Part shown: positions 44,411 to 55,717 of the stretch, piece by piece
Layout of the letters: each line of letters opens with the position of its first letter
Position numbering within the stretch: position 1 is the first letter of the stretch
NCBI GenBank assembly: GCA_049724395.1
Contig: JAUGWO010000016.1
Span: 1-64,000, forward strand
DNA: 64,000 nucleotides
Source: Spongospora subterranea f. sp. subterranea
Taxonomy: Eukaryota > Endomyxa: Phytomyxea > Phytomyxea > Plasmodiophorida
Direction of reading: 5' to 3'
Notes under the pieces: model-generated
What the model was told of the DNA's origin: nothing
Databases searched by the model: none
The model's input: only the letters and a program-made list of their open reading frames with translations
Made by a program: the position numbers and the translations under genes

Positions 44411-45122
44411 TCAGGAATCTGATCCATCAAAAAGCCAGCTGGCGATAGAAGCATTGCGTGCCAGCTCCAATTGCTTGGCGAGACGTCTGCCATGATCCTC
44501 TAGCAACTGAATTTGCTGGTTGCGGAGGTCAATAACCTCGCCCAACCTGGTAATTTCCCTGTTTTGATCTGCTGAAAATCGACTCAACTCAGCTAACTCA
44601 CGATCTTTTTCGTCCTTCTTTGTATCCGTTTGCATGCCTTTTCGGTTTTCTAGCTGCGACACTATGTCCAGAAGTGTGCATATTTCTTCGTCCCTACTAA
44701 CTACCGTTTTTTTCAAATTCAAAATCTGTCGACCTTTGTCAGCTGAATCGTTTTGCAACGACGTTATCTGGCTCTCGTATTGATTTTTAAGATCGTGACA
44801 CATCGAGTCCATACTCGTTTGCAGCCTAATTGACAAATATGATGCGTTGGACGGATTTATTCGGTAAAACCAAAATTACCTCATATTTTCTTGAGCGATG
44901 GACACAAGACAATCGATATCAGGATCCATGATATAATCCCCCCAATTCATTCCAGCCCGGAGCGTTATTGTTTTTAGCGATTACTGCTGGCGGCCGAGAA
45001 ATCGTTTGGGTGGCGATGCTGGTTGCACAGCGGGGCTTCGGATCGGGAGAAACTACGAGTTTATGGCGCGGGGTCCATCGTTTCAGTGATCGCTTCATGC
45101 CCTTTTCCAAAAATCCTGTCAA
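44411..45122 (-). CDS. Coiled-coil protein, unrecognised
   Basis: Two exons (45122-44880, 44825-44411) with a 54-nt intron give about 218 residues. N-terminus basic (MKRSLKRWTPRHKLVVSPDP), then NAPGWNEL...DYIMDPDIDCLVSIAQENM, then a long coiled coil (LRNQQIQLLEDHGRRLAKQL) ending SWLFDGSDS. Between GWNEL and DYIMDP the frame changes at a run of six C on the plus strand (44938-44943). With five the frame is continuous, so I treat it as a probable call error. Without that, the coding part would start at MNWGDYIMDPDIDC (44950). An upstream frame (45184-45405) may be a further exon. Function unknown. Confidence 0.55.
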
Positions 45123-46130
45123 TTAACACAAAAAACAATTCGAGAGGTTTTCATTGAGCTTCATTCTATCATTGGTCATCCAGTCAGTGACGGAAAACTC
45201 CTTTTGGCGACGATTCTAACTGCCAACCTTTGACTTGATAAAATCTCAGAAAAACAAGGGTACGTGTTATTGTAGCAAACCGCTTTTTTAACCAGGAATT
45301 TTCTTCGTAGTGCTTGAAACTTGATAGGGAGTCCGACCTGTCAACCCGGTGGGACGACGCTCGACCATGACATTGCGGTGTTAAGCCATTGCTCAACGGA
45401 TCCAAGGACAGAAGCTGTATAACCTTTAAGTAGGTACGGGCGACCCGTCTTCGCTATAGAATCCCCACGCGGGTTTGGCAAGCGATTGTCATTTGTCGAA
45501 TTAGGTTCATTGAACTATCTAACACGCATAGAAACTGCTATGAATGTCCAGCCTACTACTTGCCTGAATTATCATAAAACCTGGGTTGTTCAGTATGTTT
45601 ATGCAACATTTTTCTGGTGAGAAACGAGTAATAATCTCTTTACGGTCATGAAAATCTGACTCAGTGTCACCTTGCCAGTGCAATCAATGAATGTTCTCAT
45701 TCATTGAAGAGGAAAAACCGATCAGTTTGCGAAATCCAGGCGAAACTCATCAGGTTATATTCTAACGGAAGACGCGGCACCTTTGCAAAAACGCTCATTA
45801 GTTTTACTTTCAAAAATTGGATCCGCTAGTAACGAGGCTCATAACTCATTCTTCATAAAAAATCAATGCTGGATAAATGGCCGCGTTGCTCATTCTCTGT
45901 GAACCATTCTCAGAAGAAGCCATATTCTGGTGCGTTGTAGGATGTCATGAAGAATATTGCGCCAAACCAGCATCGTTTGTAGTGTTGCTGTTGAGGGGCC
46001 GAACACTTGCTAGAGGTGTTCACGGCTACGGCTGGCCGGCTAAAAGATTGTTTCTTAGCCGGTTATTCTGACACTAGTGAACGATCTTGTTTTACTGTTG
46101 ATTTAACAGAAAAGTACAGTACTGGGTATT
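45123..46130. other. About 1 kb with no firm gene
   Basis: Contains the possible upstream exon frame 45184-45405 (minus, SSFKHYEENSWLKKRF) and a plus-strand frame at 45877-46071. No recognised motif in either. Confidence 0.4.
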
Positions 46131-46608
46131 TTAATTATTTATCGAGCGGTTCGACGAACGAAGCTTCATCATTATGAACATCTCGTCCTTCAGTCGTGAC
46201 CTGCCGAAAACCACGAGATGACTGCTGTCACACTCTTGGATGGCACAGATGATCCCATGCATATCAAAGCAACGCGCCAGCAGTGCATTTCTTGAAAAGC
46301 ACTGAGGCCCATCATATGCATTACGTCGTCGCAGGTACGTATCATCTTCTACTTTTCTGTCCGTGAAAATAGCCGGCATAGCAGTCAGTTGAGTGTCAGA
46401 TGTCTTTTTTGCCCGGCTAACCGGTAGCCGTAGTCGTAGCCGTGGACACCCCACACTTGCGTTGACATACTGTTGACATCAGCGCGGTGACCATTTTACG
46501 ATACTTCTGCGCAGTCGTAACAGGTGTACACTCTGGTACAGTGTTTCCCTGTACAGTCACTGTCCGATTTCGTCCAGAACGATCGCGAGATTTCCGTTTC
46601 TCGCTCAT
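46131..46608 (-). CDS. Small unrecognised protein
   Basis: Begins MSEKRKSRDRSGRNRTVTVQ at 46608 and ends at 46131. The two halves are in different frames. A GT-AG intron of about 41 nt near 46,414-46,454 would join them. The second half is the better one (DTYLRRRNAYDGPQCFSRNA, LARCFDMHGIICAIQECDSS, HLVVFGRSRLKDEMFIM). No family recognised. It is divergent from the epimerase gene, with only 46 bases between start codons, so the two may share a promoter. Confidence 0.5.
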
Positions 46609-46654
46609 TTATCGGATCAAGTTCAGTACTGTAGTTCGTCGCCAGTACCTTGAA

Positions 46655-47619
46655 ATGCCAGCTCCCCGCATCTGCCCATCTTTATTGGCGGCCGATTTTG
46701 CAAATCTGGGTCATGAGGTTGATCGCATGCTCGACGCTGGTGCAGACTGGATGCATGTCGACATAATGGTTCAATTCAACCTACTTGCTCGTGACAGTTC
46801 TTGAAGTTTTGTTTTCTTAGGACGGGTAGGTGCAATTTTGTGTTGAGTAAGGGCGTTGGGCGATATCATGATGATCTCTTATCAGACATTTTGTCCCCAA
46901 TATCTCGATGGGGCCGCCAATTGTTGCCAGTCTGCATGGGTATTCTAAACAGGCATTTCTCGACTGCCATTGCATGGTGTCAAATCCATTACAATGGGTT
47001 CAGGTTGTTTGCTAGTGAACATGATCGGTTGTTAATGCAGTTCATTTAACTGGTTTTTCTTATAAAGCCTCTTGCATCAGCTGGCGCTTCACAAATGACG
47101 TTCCATCCGGAGTCGTTTGATAACCTTGAACAAGCTGACCATGTCATTGACGCTGTTGTATCAGCGGGACTCAAATGTGGATTAGCCATAAAACCTAATA
47201 CTCAGCTTGATGATGTATTGCCGTTAATTGAGAAGTATTGATCAGTCACCAAATACGTGAGGTTAGCATCTTATTTTTTACAGGCGAATTTCCTCGATCG
47301 AAACAATATTAGTGATGACGGTGGAACCAGGTTTTGGAGGACAAAAGTAAGTTTTTAGCTCTACAGATGTTTTCTTCCTCACAACGCTTCTAGGTTCATC
47401 CACGATATGATGGACAAGGTTCGATTACTTCGAAAATCATTCCCTGATGTCAACATTCAAGTTGACGGGGGTCTCAACCTTGACACAACGATAGTAGCAG
47501 CAGAGGCTGGAGCGAACTGCATTGTCGCAGGTACTGCCATTTTTTCATCCGACGATCCATCAGAAATGGTTGAAAAGCTCAGACAATCCGTCATCGATGG
47601 AAATAGGATTCCTACATAG
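46655..47619 (+). CDS. RPE: Ribulose-phosphate 3-epimerase
   Basis: Six exons (46655-46768, 46821-46825, 46886-47003, 47068-47234, 47284-47346, 47394-47619) give 230 residues, the usual size. The enzyme interconverts ribulose-5-phosphate and xylulose-5-phosphate in the pentose phosphate pathway, in the cytosol, as a TIM barrel. Motifs: [65 protein letters not shown] and NIQVDGGLN (second catalytic Asp), then [12 protein letters not shown]. Introns are 52, 60, 64, 49 and 47 nt. Exon 2 is only GACGG: it supplies the catalytic Asp and the first two bases of Gly in the MDGHFVPN motif. All active-site residues are present. Confidence 0.94.
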
Positions 47620-47679
47620 GTTGAGTTGGATAAACTACTTCAACCCAATCACTCTGCCGATTCTTTATTTCTTTGATTC

Positions 47680-49025
47680 TCAATGGCAATCAAATATTCT
47701 TCGTCGAACGAAACCTGCTTTTACTCCAATGGCGAGCAGATCGTTGTCGTCACAATGAGACAATGTAACGCCGTCGATCTCAAATTCCTTGAATCGCCGA
47801 ACATTCTCGGCATTAACATGATTGAGACGCAACCATGCCGAAACCTTTTTGAATATATGATCAGCCCGAATCAGGTATGCGCGGAAATTACGGTGCAGCT
47901 GTACCTGTTCACAGCTCCATGATTGCATCTTCTTGTGATGTTCCGATTGCACATTCAATTTGATAATGGCGTCCAAATAGCGTTGAATGTGCTGGCACGC
48001 CTTGCCAGCTACTTCAAAAGTTTCATCAATATCTATTGCTTGGCGGAAATTGACGAGCGCCTCACTGGGCCTATCCAACAGCTTGAGAATTCGTCCTAAT
48101 GGGTCCGTTGGTGTATCGGTTAGTTATCGAGAACTTCAAAATACCTCTAATGTAAAAAAGAACAGCGGTCGCTGGAGACAATATCAACCCGCGATTCACA
48201 CATTCCAGCGCTTTGTGCAATTTCCCGGTCGCTATAAGTGCTAGCGATTTCGCCATCAACAGGCTCGCGTCCTCGGGAGTATCCGTGCAGCAGCTGATCA
48301 CGGCGTCGTAATTTCCAAGAAGTAATTGCTCGAATACTCTATTGGCTGGTTTGGTTCTTTTTGGAAGAAGCCCATGTTGAACCGTCTTTGGCTTTGATAT
48401 CAAAGCATCAATTCTGCAGACGTTAAGCGGTCACTGTCTGGTTCTAAGAAAAATCTCATAATCAGTCTTACTGTTTGGCGTGTTTGTTATCTGGTTGCCG
48501 TTCCAATACAAAGTCGACGTCGATTTTGGCACCGTCGTTCAAACTCATAATACGTAATAAGTCTGCTCTGCTGACCCGATAGTCGAGATTGTTCGGGTCT
48601 TGTTGTATGGCAATATTCAGATCCGCTTCAGACGCGTCCAGTTGTCCGATACGTCGATATGCATGAGCTCTGAGCCAATACGCAAACGAAGGCGCATTAG
48701 GGAGGAGCATCGCTTGCGTTAAGTCACTGATTGCTAACTGCTCCTTCATGACGGAAATGTTCGCGATGGCCCGATCGATCAAAACGGATGGGTCGTTCGG
48801 CCGGTCCTTTCTGCATTCTAGGTAATCACATAGCGCCAGAGATATGGCTGAACCGCCTTGCAGCTGGTGAACCCACGCTCGAAACTGTCGGGCATATGAA
48901 TTACTGGGATCGGCAACTAGTGACTGATCCGCAATCGAGATGGCGCCGCTTAAGTCTCCTTTCGATAAACATGATAATGCGCTGTGAATCGACATGATGC
49001 TCTTCGAAAATATCATGTCGAGCAC
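47680..49025 (-). CDS. TPR-repeat protein with C-terminal SAM domain
   Basis: Exons 49025-48472, 48413-48145 and 48095-47680 give 412 residues from the first possible start; the ATG at 49016 (MIFSKSIMSIHS) is likely. Introns are 58 and 49 nt. Tetratricopeptide repeats fill most of it (SALSCLSKGDLSGAISIADQ, HAYRRIGQLDASEADLNIAI, LALIATGKLHKALECVNRGL, DRPSEALVNFRQAIDIDE). The last 65 residues form a SAM-like domain: VSAWLRLNHVNAENVRRF, FEIDGVTLSHCDDNDLLAIG. TPR and SAM are both protein-interaction modules, so a scaffold role is likely. No exact family match. Confidence 0.82.
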
Positions 49026-49118
49026 AAGCCCATAAATCTAGTCAAGATAAAATGAAAATTGGGGTTTTCATGGATAGATTTGGTGTTTATAATTATTGGG
49101 TGGTTAGGTTGGGATTGG

Positions 49119-49530
49119 TTATTGTTCAGAATCGACCTCTTGGATGCCAGGGTATGGCGTCTTGCTGGAACGTCCTCTGCCAAGGAAGGCATCTGTGGTG
49201 GCTTCGACATCGGCAGTTGGTTTTGCGTCGAATACACCAACGAGGAGGTTCATGTCAATCGCGGGCTGATCCTCTGTATCAGCCTCTGCAATCTCCATAC
49301 GGTCCGACTCCTCGAGCCGATCATTGGCAGCTTGAATCTCGGGCCAGGAATCTTCGTACTCGATCAAGCAGCGACGGAATCGATTCGTTTGTCGTCTGGT
49401 TCAGCTGCAGCTGCAGAAGATCCTTGCTCAAGCTCGAGGAAGGAAACACGGCCGGCGACGAGAACGGCGTCGGACCGGGGTTAGGGGAATCGTGACACTT
49501 ATCTACGGAAGACCTCTTCAACGTTGTCAT
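49119..49530 (-). CDS. Small acidic protein, unrecognised
   Basis: A clean C-terminal frame (IEYEDSWPEIQAANDRLEES through GIQEVDSEQ, ending 49119) is preceded by another frame starting at 49530 (MTTLKRSSVDKCH). A GT-AG intron between them is plausible (acceptor at CTGAACCAG near 49,405) but not certain. The protein is acidic and probably disordered. No family recognised. Confidence 0.4.
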
Positions 49531-50145
49531 TGAACTCGATCAAAAGTCCAAATGGTGTTGACGCGGCGATTAATATTCCGCGCAATATTTCTCATCATAC
49601 CACAAACGCTGTCAATCAACATAAATAGCGTAGGTCGATCAACGCAATCTTGCGAAGTCCCTGAGTCGTTAATTGAAAAACCGCGTCCATCAAGATTCAA
49701 AAACTGCGCAGACCATCAACGCGATCTTCAAAATCACGTGACAGCGCATTCGATTTTCTACCGATCAACCAGGGATATCTACCTAGGGTAGCATCGATCT
49801 ACCATGTTGAGTGATTTAGTGATTGATTACAGGTCTGAACTGTATTGCCGCCTTGAGAAGTCTCGAGCAAAACTAAATCATTACCCCGCTGTCTTGATTG
49901 AGTTATCAATGAATCGCGCTGAACAGATTTATTGGCGCCGGCCTGATCGAGGTATCTTTCAAGGATGGTTTTGTTTGGGACACCGACGAAAAAATTAGGC
50001 AATACGGGCTCAATCATGAATAAAGTCCCATATTACCTGAATTCGACAACTCTCATTAGGTATTGTACAACTGTGTAGCAGCAGACACAGATAGCACTAT
50101 ACAGCTGTGTCTGCACTGATGTAATTATAGTCTGAATTTTCCAAT
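49531..50145. other. Flank of the transposase region
   Basis: No gene supported. GCAGACACAG (50081-50090) and CTGTGTCTGC (50105-50114) form a small perfect stem-loop just upstream of the Harbinger-like frame. It could belong to the element's 5' end, but no matching partner was found on the other side. Confidence 0.4.
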
Positions 50146-51142
50146 ATGATCCTAAAACGCGCTCTCAGCATTCCAGTCATTTCATTTCTTTGGAGAGCTC
50201 ATACCTTTTATGACGATCGGAACAACACGAACGATTATTATCATCTGAATCGCCTTTCCGCGAAGTATATATTTCGACCTCAGTGTGTAATTCCTGTACA
50301 TCTTTTGCCAGAATCGATTATCCGAAGTGCTCAAGAACATTTTTACACTCGGGAGAACGCATTAGCAGGTAAAAAACTTTGTTATTTACGATATCATGAC
50401 AATATTGATTCGTTGCCGAGACACATCAACGATGTTGTCGATGCTCTAGTGACAATGGCTGGCGATTATCACCCTGCCATCTGGCCGAAGTTCTTTCCGC
50501 ATTCAAGGTCACATCGGTGCGTTGGACGGTACTCGCATTCCAGCAACCCCAGCGTCAGGAAACGCTGTGCCGTTTTGCAGTGCCATTTCGGGACCGAAAA
50601 GGCTTTTTCAGCGAAACTGCCTTGCTGTTAGCTCGGTGTGTACTATCACAATGTGTACCCCCGGATGGGACTGATTTGCCCCTGATGGGTGCGGTTTTCG
50701 AGAGTGCCTGGTCGAGGGAACGCCGGATATGTCTGAAACAGTACGATGTCATCTCAAACAATGGGAACAAGGAAATGAAAGTAAACATCATCATCTGCAG
50801 TGAGCCTGATAGATCTCGCCCTATTCAACAGATCCAAAGCGGAAGAACCTTTCAATCTGTGCCACGATCAACTGCGAAACGTTCTTGAGAGAATGTTTAG
50901 GGTAATGAAAAAAGCGTTTTCCTGTGTTAACTGTCCCGCCCCTATTCATGTTAAGTGAAACTGGTGATAGCGCTCTGCGTCCACCGCAGTTTGATCAAAA
51001 ACAAAGCGGCGATTACTCGTTTGTGCAACTCTATGATGAAGAGCAGCAGACGGAGGCATCGGATGGAATGGTAAACAATCACCAGGCGTTTGATGTCTGT
51101 CAAGATCTGGCGAAAGAGAATTGCGGACATGATGTGGACTAA
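50146..51142 (+). mobile_element. PIF/Harbinger-like DNA transposon, degenerate DDE transposase
   Basis: The N-terminal frame 50146-50495 has SIIRSAQEHFYTRENALAGK and NDVVDALVTMAGDYHPAIWP. Then, in another frame, comes HIGALDGTRIPATPASGNAV (first catalytic Asp in GALDGTR), a GWD...APD region (second Asp) with an in-frame TGA after GWD, and finally FNLCHDQLRNVLERMFRVMK (catalytic Glu; this FN-x2-H-x2-LR-x2-ER block is typical of the family). The reading frame changes at least twice, so the copy is not active. Terminal inverted repeats and a 3-bp target duplication were not identified. Confidence 0.75.
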
Positions 51143-51218
51143 TTATTTGATGCTTAAATCAAGAAACAATCAACTTATAATGCCATCAATACGCTTCGTT
51201 TTAAGAAAACAACAATCG

Positions 51219-51928
51219 TTAAAGCCAGATATCTCTGGCGGCTCCTTTTCGCATTACCACACAAATACTCTTGGCTTTGCGTTCGCTTTTCATGACCTCA
51301 TATGCCATGGCCAGCTCTTTGTCGGTGAACGCATCAGTATCTAGTATACAGATGGCGCGCTCCAGTGAGGGAGCCGAAGGGCAATCACAGACGAGGGCGG
51401 TCTCAGCTGTCAACTCATAAGAACGCGTTAATGGACGGTTGAAACGCAGCAACATCTGCTTGAACTTATGAGTGATACCACCAGTATTTTTAGTGGGGAA
51501 AATCCGAACAATTTCTCAATGGATAACAGGTTGCCAAGGACGTCAAATCAGAAAACGGGTACAAAAAAAGCAATCTTGGCATGCTGTTCCCTCGCGCTTT
51601 GTCCCAATACCCAGAAGAGGCAGCGCAGGTGTCGACGGCATCGACGCCCAGAAGAGGCCGCGTAGGTGACACTCACCAGCCAGGTTGAACACTGGAGTAT
51701 TTGGACGCACCAGCCTCGATGTCCTGGTTCCTGCACGCGGTTGGGACTGCTGCTGATGATACCGTCGACAGTCCGCATCGGAAAGCCGGAGCTGTTCAAG
51801 CTCGGTATCGACTTGGATCGCTCCATGATGTGAGGGAAGCACCGGACAACTTGATCATCGTCGAAAGACGAGCTAGAATACAGCCGACGAGCTTGGACAG
51901 GAAGCGCGCATTTGAAGCGTTTAGCCAT
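51219..51928 (-). CDS. Unrecognised minus-strand frames, possibly one spliced gene
   Basis: The 5' frame starts MAKRFKCALPVQARRLYSSS at 51928 and is Ser-rich. A 3' frame (51455-51219) reads AICILDTDAFTDKELAMAYE and KAKSICVVMRKGA, which has a coherent alpha/beta feel. No reliable intron joins them and no family is recognised. Confidence 0.3.
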
Positions 51929-51943
51929 CCCCTCGCCGTATAG

Positions 51944-52808
51944 CGAGGAGGATCGAAACTGATCCCGAAACCAGCCGTCGTGATAAATTGCATCGCTATT
52001 CGCGATCTGGAACTGGCTTTGACGTATAGAAAGTTTTTAGATCGAGGTCGTCTATCGCTGCGACCGTCTTGACCAGCCAGGGATGGCCAAAACACCGCCT
52101 ACAGCTGCAAGGGCAGCACCTTGTACGACGGCGGCTACAGCGATCCTGCTGCGATCCATTTCCTCAAATACAGACCGCCGACGTCATCGGCGAAGTCGTC
52201 TGGCGTCAGACGCTGCGCTTGCACGCGTCGCTCCCGACGACCTATTTCAACGCGTTGCCCGACATCACACGTCGGCGGACGATCGCGACGATCGAATCTG
52301 TCGCTTCTAGGTTTCAGTTACGCACAGTAACCGATTGATTTGTGTTCACCTACAGTACAGTATTACCAGTTTTCGAAGGGCGTGGGGTTGCTGCCGCACG
52401 GCCAAGTCGCGCCCAGATACCAGTCGGAAACGACGAAGACGACCACAGTGAGGTCGTGCGCGGCCAGTGCTCGTGCATGGCGTCTTGAATAACGTTGCGA
52501 ATTGAATCGGCGACCGGACACGCGGCACGGGCATGGTTTTCGCTCCGTTAAATCTTCACATCGTTGAAAACGAAGTGTTTCGGGCACATGTGGCATTCAA
52601 AAACCGATGTTTTTAATGGATTTGGTACGCCTTTCAATGTATCCCGCCTTTGCGTGTTCTTTCCCGAAATCCAGAATAGGACGGCACCGCAATGCAACAC
52701 GAACGCCGTCGTGTCACTGAAACACGGGCAGCTGATGCACTTGATCTCGGCGTTCGGCTATAAGATAAAGCTTCCAAACACTATCGCGTGTGGAATCATC
52801 GCATTTTA
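51944..52808. other. GC-rich stretch with overlapping open frames, no firm gene
   Basis: Between 52,060 and 52,330 three plus-strand frames are open, which reflects composition more than coding. On the minus strand 52,560-52,740 reads KTSVFECHMCPKHFVFNDVK, with paired cysteines, possibly a zinc-finger remnant. Nothing can be assigned. Confidence 0.35.
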
Positions 52809-53620
52809 GACCGCAATTTGACGGCGGATCTCTAATAATTTTATTCGTTAAAGAGCCGCTCCACTGCATCTACCATACTGTCGGTGCTCGGGCTGGACAT
52901 GTGCATGCTCAGCTCAGGTTCGAACGACTCTGCAGTATTACCAGGGTATTGGGCAGCGAGACTTGCAGTGCTTGTTGCAGTGCTTGATGGCCGAAATGAC
53001 CCGTCCACAGATGCATTGGGCATACGTAGACCGACACCTTCCGATAAGAGAAGTACGATTATTTCGTCTACAACCGTCTCTGTGGACGGGTCATTTCGGC
53101 CATCAAGCACTGCAACAAGCACTGCAAAGTCTCGCTGGTAGTCTAGACGCATCACATCCGTGTAGCCTCGGGCCGTGAAATTGGACCCCAACATGTTGTT
53201 AAAGGAAAGTTGCGTCTTGAAAAATACAATCAAACGAGCTATCGCGCTATAAATAGATTACTGTCAATTTTAGGAAAACGAATTCTATTTTTAGAACTCC
53301 CTCAATAATGGTGCTAATGTGTCAACAAGAGGATCAATCGGTTGAAAATTTTATCCTCTTAAACCCGCTTGTCACATTGTTTATGGGTTCGGTTTCTAAG
53401 GTGTCCTGGAGTACCGTAGGTACAACAGGAATACAGGCATTGTTGTCGGAACGTCAGTTGGCCCCACGAAGGTGACTCAGCGGGGCGATGATAGACATGA
53501 GAATTCCGCCAGAGTTCTCATTTTTGTTCAAAAAAACTATCGCATACATACTGTACACCACTAGCAAATCATCAGCAGGAGGGAAGACCAAGCAAGCAAA
53601 CCATCAACGTTCACGCATCG
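52809..53620 (-). repeat. Dispersed gene unit, copy A (internally deleted)
   Basis: Shares its left end (GACCGCAATTTGACGGCGGA) and the coded C-terminal element FEPELSMHMSSPSTDSMVDA with copies B-D, and its right 350 bases (about 53,275-53,620) with the right end of copy D. The gene body is missing, and a 47-bp inverted repeat sits in its place. Confidence 0.8.
52965..53125. repeat. 47-bp perfect inverted repeat inside copy A
   Basis: Bases 52965-53011 and 53079-53125 are exact reverse complements, separated by 67 bases. The arm contains TGATGGCCGAAATGACCCGT. Perfect pairing implies recent origin or active correction. Confidence 0.9.
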
Positions 53621-53826
53621 CAACGACATCTTGCGGCGGAGCACCAGGTCAATGTTATTCAAAACATGGCATTTGCTGACGATCATCCAGAGTTCTCTGG
53701 CATGGCGAAGGGCTTGGTTGTGGTCGCCCTCGAACGCGGCCTGATTCAAGCAAGCCGCCGCCGTCCCGTACATAAATACGGCTCCTGACCAAGGTTAACA
53801 AGGCCGACACCGACTTTTCGGACATA

Positions 53827-54706
53827 GACCGCATTTTGACGGCGGATCTCTAATAATTTTATTCGTCAAAGAGCCGCTCCATTGCATCTAGCACACTGTC
53901 GGTGCTCGGGCTGGACATGTGCATGCTCAGCTCAGGTTCGAACGACTCTGGAGTAGTACCAGGGTATGTGGCAGCGAGACGCTGCAATGCTTGATGGGTC
54001 TTGATAACATTATTTTCGGACCAAATCAGCTGCAAAATCCACACTAAATATCATGGCGGCGTATTCTGATCCGATAATGTTGTTTCGGATGTCGGGCTGA
54101 ACGTCCACCCAATTCCCAGGTGGGACATGTCTGATAAATCGGTATGACGGCTTCGATGGCAGAATCATCGATGCATTGAGAAGCACGTCATCTGGTAATG
54201 TGGTTCCGGTATGTGCACCGCAATCGATGCAACGTTGGTAGGCGATATCGCCGATCATCACCACCCCGCCGGAGTTGATGATGAACGGAAATAGCAAATG
54301 CTGTATTGTTCCGTCGACTTGAGGTATATCGGTGGTCCTGAGTAGTTCAAACATATTGATTAGACACGAGAACTTGCAAATTCCAATTCTGAATAATGTC
54401 CAGTGACCTTGCCATCCAAAACTTTTTCACATCGTCGGTTGGACCAAATTTGTACAGTTTTGTCGTTACTGCACGACCGACATCTTGACCGTAACGGGCA
54501 TGGCGCGGACACATTTGCGGCGGTGACAGCATAGCCAATGCGACATCTGATCCAAACGTTTGATCCAATACCATTGAGTCCATCGCCGTCGGCGGACGCA
54601 GTGACATGAATATTGTTACCATGGGGTTGAATCTCCGATTCCGGTAGATCCGCTAGCTCGGCAAACCGATTGTTCAAGCTTGTTGCAAACAACTAGCGAA
54701 CGAAAT
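53827..54706 (-). repeat. Dispersed gene unit, copy B
   Basis: Minus-strand copy of the unit, with frames reading FIINSGGVVMIGDIAYQRCI and, at its 5' end, MNNRF-like AELADLPESEIQPHGNNIHV. It differs from C and D at scattered bases and in its 3' part. It abuts copy C head to head at about 54,706-54,712. Confidence 0.85.
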
Positions 54707-54711
54707 GATAT

Positions 54712-55716
54712 GCAACTTTTGCTCTAACAATGTTGAAGTCCAATTTCACTGCCCGAGGCTACACGGATGTGATGCGTCTAGACTACCCCCACTGTAGTAA
54801 ATCTACGCTACTACGTATTTGGTTTTTAACAAGCGGACAGTAAATATCATTTCGTTCGTTAGTTGTTTGCCACAAGCATGAACAATCGGTTTGCCGAGCT
54901 GGCGGATCTACCGGAATCGGAGATTCAACCCCATGGTAACAATATTCATGTCACTGCGTCCGCCGACGACGATGAACTCAATGGTATTGGATCAAACGTT
55001 TGGATCAGATGTCGCATTGGCTATGCTGTCACCGCCGCAAATGTGTCCGCGCCATGCTCGTTACGGTCAAGATGTCGGTCGTGCAGTAACGACAAAACTG
55101 TACAAATTTGGTCCAACCGAGGATGTGAAAAAGTTTTGGATGGCAAGGTCACTGGAATTTATTCAGAATTGGAATTTGCAAGTTCTCGTGTCTAATCAAT
55201 ATGTTTAAACTACTCAGGACCATCGATATACGTCAGGTCGATGGAACAATAAAGCATTTGCTATCTCCGTTCATCATCAATTCAGGCGGGGTGGTGATGA
55301 TTGGCGATATCGCCTACCAACGTTGCATCGATTGCGGTGCACATACCGGAACCACATTACTAGATGACGTGCTTCTCAATGCATCGATGATTCTGCCATC
55401 AAAGCCGTCATACCGGTTCATCAGACATGTCCCACCTGGGAATTGGGTGGACGTTCAGCCCGATATCCGAGAACAACATCATCGGATCAGAATACGCCGC
55501 CATGATATTTAATGTTGCTTTTTCAGCTGATTTGGTCCGAGATGATGCTATCACGACCCAGCAAGCATTGCAGCGTCTCGCTGCCACATACCCTGGTACT
55601 ACTCCAGATTCGTTCGAACCTGAGCTGAGCATGCACATGTCCAGCCCGAGCACCGACAGTATGGTAGATGCAGTGGAGCGGCTTTTTGACGAATAACGTC
55701 ATTTCAAAATGCGGTC
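54712..55716 (+). repeat. Dispersed gene unit, copy C (left palindrome arm)
   Basis: Plus-strand copy, from GCAACTTTTGCTCTAACAAT to the terminal GCGGTC. Open frames include MNNRFAELADLPESEIQPHG (from 54878), VGRAVTTKLYKFGPTEDVKK (second frame) and FIINSGGVVMIGDIAYQRCI (third frame, from 55201). The first 110-codon frame is identical in predicted protein to that of copy D. No domain family recognised. The product would be a small soluble protein with an acidic, serine-rich C-terminus ending ERLFDE. Confidence 0.88.
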
Positions 55717-55717
55717 A

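Noticed and set aside
52069-52338. Overlapping GC-rich frames as a conserved enzyme
   Set aside because: Three frames are equally open and none shows a family motif.
53900-53945. GGTTCGAACGACTC as a tRNA T-arm
   Set aside because: No acceptor, D or anticodon stems fit around it; it is part of the repeated coding unit.
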